The notes beneath the pieces are model-generated. The model saw only the letters and a list, made by a program, of their open reading frames with translations. It ran no database searches and was not told the origin of the DNA. From the NCBI RefSeq assembly GCF_023278565.1, contig NC_064676.1, positions 4,526,001 to 4,590,000 on the forward strand: a DNA stretch of 64,000 nucleotides, read 5' to 3'. The stretch is from Colletotrichum lupini (lineage: Eukaryota; Ascomycota; Sordariomycetes; Glomerellales; Glomerellaceae). A program made the translations under genes and the position numbers. Each line of letters opens with the position of its first letter. The first letter of the stretch is position 1. Shown here piece after piece: positions 58,068-64,000 of the stretch.

Positions 58068-61031
58068 CTAAAGATTCAACCACTTGCGCAGATCCTCAGT
58101 ATCACGGGAAGTCCATGCGATCTTGGCCTTGACCGAGTCGGTGGACTGCGACAAAGCACGCACGAAACCCTTCTTCTCCTTCTCCGCGAAGAACTTGTCA
58201 AGCTTATCCAGCTGTTCTTGCTTGGTAAGCCCGCTTGTGCAGTAGCTCACAATGCTGCCAATCATGGAAGATTGAGCAGGGAACTTGGTGTAGATCTCCT
58301 CCCATCTCGTTTGCAGCCAGTCAAACAGGGCCTCGATGCCGCCCTTGCTCGACCGCAGACTGCCGATCGGAATGTAAATATCTTGGTCACGAACCTCGCC
58401 GCTCAGCAAAAGATCCAGTGTGCGTTGGCGGAGCTTGGGGTCGCGGGATTGGCCAAGGGTTCGGAGAGCGCTGTTGCGCTCGTCGGCGGTCTCAGCGGTC
58501 TTGTAGTACTTGTACACGGCGTCATACTGTGATTTTAGTTAATGGCTTGCTTCAATGACATCTTGAAGGAACAGGCATACCTCTTTCTCGCCGCCAAACT
58601 TAAGAACAATTGAAAAGACGGAGCTTCGGATGTTGGGGTGAATCGCCGTCTTATCTCCAGCCGCGAACTTCTCGAACATGGCCCGAGCAGCAGCAACAAC
58701 CTTCTCGTCACCAGACATACCGGCCGCACTAAAAGTGAGAGCCTTGTACTGTTGCTCAACGTGGCCATCGTTGCTCGAAAACTCCCATCCTAGCTTGTGT
58801 GCGATACTGCTGACAATTTCCCGCTGGAACTCGGTGAGCTTGTCAACGACAGCATCATCCTCAATCCAGGCCATCTTGATTGAGCCCAGACGGGTGAGGA
58901 TCTGGTCCCACACCAGGTACTCGGCCTCGCCTCCCTGGCTAAGAGCCTTGAACAGACTCAAAAGAGACGAGGTCTTCTGGTAGCCAGAGGTTGCGAGAGC
59001 AGCCGTATCAGCCACAATACCAACTCTGTCCTGGACGGAAAGGAGTTCCGCAGCGTTTCCAAGCTTCTCCAGACGATCAATAGCGTACTTGGTACGGTAG
59101 AATCCCGTAGAATCGGCGTTGATCTTGAAGAACTCGGCATCGTCAATCTCGAATTTGGTGTCACGAGTAGTGAGCATCAAGTCCTTGTCGACACCCCCCT
59201 TCGTACGGACGTTCAAAGAGATGGGGTAGAGAACCTTGTCTTCATCGGGCTTGACGTCTCCTGTGGTCAGGAAGCGATGCTGCTCCACGCTAATTGACTT
59301 GCCTGACTCGGTGACAGAGACGACGGGGTATCCCACGTTCTGGGTCCAAATGTTCATGATGGAGCCAACGTCCTTGCCGCTAGCCTCACTCAAGGCTTGC
59401 CACAGGTCATTCGTAGTGGCATTGCCCCAAGCGTGACGCTTAAGGTACTTGCGGACACCCTCCATAAATACATCCTCTCCAAGGAATGCCGAAAGCATGT
59501 GGACAACACAGGAGCCCTTCGCGTAGCTGATACTATCGAAGATCTCGTTGATCTCCTCGGCCTTGTGGATGGGGACCTCAATAGGGTGACTGCTCCTGAG
59601 TCCGTCGAGACCCAATGCTGCCTGAAGATCTTCCCTGACGAAAGACTCCTTGAGCTTCCACTCGGGGAAGAAGGCGTTCATGGAATAGCGAGACGCAAAC
59701 TCGGCGAAGCCTTCGTTGAGCCACAGAGCGTGCCACCAGTCCGGAGACACAATGTTTCCGAACCACTGGTGAGCAATCTCGTGAGTGATGACTGTCGAAA
59801 CTCGCTCCTTGGCTGCGGCACCACTGGTCTTGTCGTCAAACAAGACTTCAACAGTACGGTAGGTGACCAGACCCCAATTTTCCATAGCGCCAGCGGCGAA
59901 ATCAGGAATGGCAACCTGGTCAAGCTTAGGCAGAGGGTAAGGAAGACCAAAGGCCTTTTCGTAGAACTCCAAGGCCTTGACACCGATATCCAAGGCATAA
60001 CGGCCTCTCTCGATGTCCTCGGAAGGCGGAGCATACACTCGGATGGGTACTCTGAAGTCGTTGGTCTCGATGTAATTAAGCTCGCCGACGATGAAGGCAA
60101 CGAGGTAGGTGGACATGACGGGAGACCTGTTGAAGCTGACAGCCTTCTTTCCAGAGGGCAAATCTTTCTCTTCAGCCACATCCATGTTGGAAAGGCAGGT
60201 CAGGGCCTTGTCAGCAATCAACGTGACGGTGAACTCGGCCTTGAGTGCTGGCTCATCGAAACAAGGGAAGGCTCTGCGGGCGTCGGTAGGCTCCATCTGG
60301 CTGGTGGCCATGATACCCTTAGTGCCATCCGGCTTGTTGTAGTATGAGCGGTAGAAACCCGCCATTTTGTCGTTCAGCTCACCGACGAACTTGATCTCGA
60401 GGGTACCCTTGCCGCCTTTGGTGAGCTTCTCCTTGAACTCGAAGCTGTGCCATTGCTTCGACTCGTCGTAGGTGACGACTGGTTCGCCAAGGCTCTTCTC
60501 TTGTCCTTCGACAGAGAAGGACAATGAAGTGTTCTTGATCTCGATTTCATGGGTGTTCAAAGAGATAGTGTTGGAGTCCTCCGCCACGTCAAAGTCAATC
60601 TTCACCAAGCCATCGAACTTGAGCGTCTCGAAGTTGGGCTCAAGAGTAAGATCGTAGTGGCGCGGGACGACGTTGGTAGGCAGCTGTTCCCGAGGGTAGT
60701 TCAGCGTGCCAGCGCCGCCATGCTCTCCGTGTCTGCACATACTTCTCTTGTAGGAGCAGTATCGTGTAGCAGCGACGCGCTGAGGGTTCTGGAGTCGTGA
60801 GGTTCGTCGAGGAGGGGTAGCTCGGAGTACTGGCGAACGGGTCGCAAAGGCGTTGTGATTTCGTAGTCGGTAGGGACTGTTGAAGAAGTCAGGTCAATGG
60901 GTAACTCAAAGGTGGAAAGTGACCGGATAAGAGTATAGGTGTACTTACATGCGCGTGACTGGTCTTGCCGTCGTGTTGACGATGCGTGGGGTTAGGTTGA
61001 CCGTTCGTCTTGTTGCGAAACGGAACGCCAT
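58068..61031 (-). CDS. APE2: M1-family zinc aminopeptidase, Ape2/Aap1 type
   Basis: Three exons (61031-60949, 60876-58581, 58526-58068) join in frame to 945 residues. Catalytic landmarks are GAMEN at 357-361 and the zinc site HEIAH at 393-397 with Glu416, the usual HExxH-x18-E spacing. The enzyme trims N-terminal residues from peptides. Exon 1 and the beginning of exon 2 add about 73 residues rich in Arg with few acids (MAFRFATRRTVN, then several RR and RT pairs), which looks like a mitochondrial presequence. An internal Met at residue 74 (MCRHGEHGG, ATG at 60740) would give an 872-residue cytosolic form, so two forms from one gene are possible. The C-terminal ERAP-like helical domain is complete. 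Splice sites: GTAAGT and GTATGC donors. Confidence 0.93.
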
Positions 61032-62039
61032 TGAGGAGGGGGAGGGGGCCAAAGCCGCAAAGGAACGAAAGCGGTCAGTCTGCTAGGCACCCAAGCTGTC
61101 TAAGGAAGGTACATGCAACAGAGACGTGGGGTCTAGCTGAGGGGAAGCTTCCAGTTCTTCTGTGCAAATCAATGCTCCAGTCTCAGAAGTGGAAGGCGCC
61201 GACGCAGGCCGCGCAGACCGCTGGCAAAGGTAGAAAACTCTCCCCCCATGCCTCAGGTCACTTTCTTTCCCTCAGCGCCGCCCGGACCCACGCCAGGCCG
61301 CTTCTACCCGATACGGCCCACTGCCGTAACCGTGCTTTCCTGGGAGGGCCGCCGGGTGTGCTGTCCGGGCTAGAAACACGGGGTCTACCTTACTTGCTGC
61401 CTTCCGGCCGGCCTTAGAACACGGATTTCAATCGGAGGTCTTGTGGGGGATGTCGCCGTCAATTTCCGGGCGTGAAGAATATTGAATCGCAAATATTAAT
61501 ATCACCACAGTGCATCCCACAAATCCTCCGCAGTCATCATAACTTAGTTGTCTAACTAGACACTTCCGCAGCTAATCAGAAAAGACAGCAGAAATTACCT
61601 TGCAAAGGATGCACGTAGCAACAAAGCAAGACTGAAAACCCCCGATACTTACAGTTTAATTCGCAAGTTCTTCTTTGCTGAGCTAGCGGGATGATGTAGC
61701 ACATCCTCAACTTTCGCCATTGGTTAGATCGATCCCAACATTGCTCCATCTGCACGAGTTGCAGCATTGAGTCCAAACTGTATCAACGGCCTACTTGCCG
61801 TGCGATTACAAAACAAGTTCTTTAGCGAAAAGAGCCTAAAGTCTCCTCACGATCAAAGCAGGCCCCGGGAGGCAAGGGGACCTTAGGCACCGGAAGTACG
61901 GAGTAATGCTTGAAGAAATGTTTGGTAGCAATGACAACTTGTCACGTGCGCTTTCCGCTGGCCGTAGAGCCTTGCTTCAAGAGCAGGTCGACAAAAGCTG
62001 GGAAATTGTTTATCCTACTGTGGAAGCCAGCGTCTATAT
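61032..62039. other. upstream region of the aminopeptidase gene, nothing supported
   Basis: Promoter-side sequence with one GTACGGAGTA decamer (61896-61905). No gene recognised. Confidence 0.45.
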
Positions 62040-63160
62040 GAGCCAACCGAGAGACTCGAAGAATGCCATATCCCAGTGATGTGCTATGTAGGACTTATAC
62101 TCGGGTGAAAGCGGACAAAGAGCTTGCAGGCACGCGGGTGTGCCAAAGCAAGCCGACTAACATGCTGTCTCCCCGGCCGAGAACCACCTCCCCGGGTCAA
62201 AGCCAGACGTCATTTCCACTTGAGCTCTAGACGATTAGGTTAAAATTACTCTAGGCAATATCAGCTGCCTACATAATGACTTGCCTGCCGACCCTACACT
62301 TGTCTTACCCCGGCTTTACTGGACGGGGTGACGGGGTCGGGATCCATGATCGGGAAGAACCGCATTAGCACCTGGCTATTCCGAGCAACATCCTCGGGAT
62401 AATCCATGGCGTACAGCCTGTCCCAGACCATTTGTGGAGTCAGAATGCCATTGTTTGATCTCAATTGCCAATTAGCAGCTCGTCGTTGGACCGGGGTGCC
62501 GGGGAAAAGACGTCTTGAAGATCGGGTGTCGGGACTTGTAGATTGTCGAAGACGCACTTTGACGCAAGCTCAGTCCCTAGAGTCCACAAGATCCCGATGA
62601 TGGATGGCTGGAGAGCCGTTGTGCGAGAGACAATGGTTGTGGGCAGCCAATCAGACCACACGAGGATGCCAACGGCCGATGGGCAAGGAATCAAGACATG
62701 GCAACGGCCTTTGTTTTGTCCAGGACCGAGGTCAGTGACTGATTAGGGCACCTGGAAAAGACACAGAAAGCCATGGAATTTATGAGGCCGGACTCGGGGC
62801 TGGGGACGAGAGACGAGAATAGCGAGAACGGCCCAATGAAGAGAGACAAGGGCAGAAACGTGTTCCAGATCCCTCCCAGCTGCTGGCCGCTTTGGCAGGG
62901 CAGCGTTTTCATTGCTTGGTTTGTTGAGAAGGTGGCCCTCACCAAAGATGCATTTATCGTGGTGAGGCGGTGCTAAGACCAGTACCAAAGATACTTTGAA
63001 ACGAAGCTGGTTTGTGATATTCTTGGCCGTTTGGAGCTTGGGGCCCATGTAGCGCTCTAACAGGGCAGATGCCCCGCCTCGTCTCGAGAAAAAGCGATTG
63101 GGCATCCGTCCAAGATACCCCCAATCTTTTGAGCGATCCAATGGCGCTGTGTGCACCTGC
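62040..63160 (-). pseudogene. possible decayed protein gene, P450-like in parts
   Basis: The - strand carries short frames that shift between reading frames with stops. Some pieces look like a fungal cytochrome P450, perhaps the CYP61 (Erg5-like) group: FSTNQAMKT near 62920, PTPDLQDV near 62520, ILTPQMVWDRLYAM near 62440, DPVTPSSKAG near 62330 and FDPGRWFSAGE near 62190, followed after a stop by CFGTPACL. Their order agrees with a P450 read from N- to C-terminus. Each match is weak and was made from memory, without a search, so this could be coincidence. No intact start or full domain exists, so it would be a broken gene. Confidence 0.22.
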
Positions 63161-63462
63161 CCCGAGCTAAGTTAAGCAACTTATGATACCTTACCGCAGG
63201 TACCTCACCTCACGTCAGGACTCAGGACTCCGGTGCAGCAGCAGGGCAGGTGGGGTTGCAAACGAAGGTACCTACCTTACCCTTACCTGAGGAGGGAAAC
63301 GACCCCTCCAAAACAATCTGCTCCCACCGTGCTCCTGCTGTCCCTCACCCCCGCCTCTGTCGCCATCAACCTCTCTTCCATCACTTCAACCTCATCTTTT
63401 TTCCTTCATACGCAAGTAATTGCTGAGGTCTTACTCCGGCTCTATCAATCAAAACTCCACAA

Positions 63463-64000
<538 letters not shown>

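Noticed and set aside
59397..60347. 316-codon frame antisense to the aminopeptidase
   Set aside because: Shadow of the GAMEN/HEXXH-containing exon on the other strand.

Overview
The window is nuclear DNA of a filamentous ascomycete (Pezizomycotina, most likely a Sordariomycete). The evidence is short spliceosomal introns of about 50 to 70 nt with GTAAGT-like donors and CTAAC/CTGAC branch sites, pyrimidine-rich promoters and 5' leaders, a lone dispersed 5S rRNA gene, and an AT-rich island almost free of CpA/TpG, which is the mark of repeat-induced point mutation (RIP). It contains 16 convincing protein-coding genes (one cut by the right edge), one 5S rRNA gene, several repeat features, and long intergenic stretches in which I find no convincing gene.

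Layout, left to right: a TauD/TfdA-type Fe(II)/2-oxoglutarate dioxygenase (+); a ten-exon membrane-anchored histidine acid phosphatase (+); a 5S rRNA gene (+); a SulP sulfate permease (-); a Bub2/Cdc16-type TBC GAP (+); a 6.7-kb gene-poor stretch; a C2H2 zinc-finger regulator with a C-terminal coiled coil (+); a 7.2-kb gene-poor stretch holding a CAGGTM minisatellite and the RIP-mutated island; a SUN-family (GH132) cell-wall protein (+); an FMP42-like MFS transporter (+) tail-to-tail with a secreted GH114 glycosidase (-); a Hos2-type histone deacetylase (-) divergent from a Yng2-type ING/PHD protein (+); UTP-glucose-1-phosphate uridylyltransferase (+); a GIG1-like DUF3605 protein (+); a two-domain FolB (dihydroneopterin aldolase) protein (-); an M1 aminopeptidase of the Ape2/Aap1 family (-) with a predicted mitochondrial leader; an intergenic stretch with a possible decayed P450-like remnant; and the first two exons of enolase (+).

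Most genes are core housekeeping functions: sulfate and solute uptake, phosphate recovery, mitotic exit, histone acetylation and deacetylation, UDP-glucose supply, cell wall, glycolysis, peptide turnover and pterin metabolism. I see no secondary-metabolite cluster, CRISPR array, intact transposon or virus-like element. The most unusual signals are the RIP island flanked by 13-bp direct repeats inside a minisatellite, a decamer (GTACGGAGTA) found six times and only in intergenic DNA, the divergent deacetylase/acetyltransferase-subunit pair, and a folB-type gene whose second exon carries no start codon of its own.
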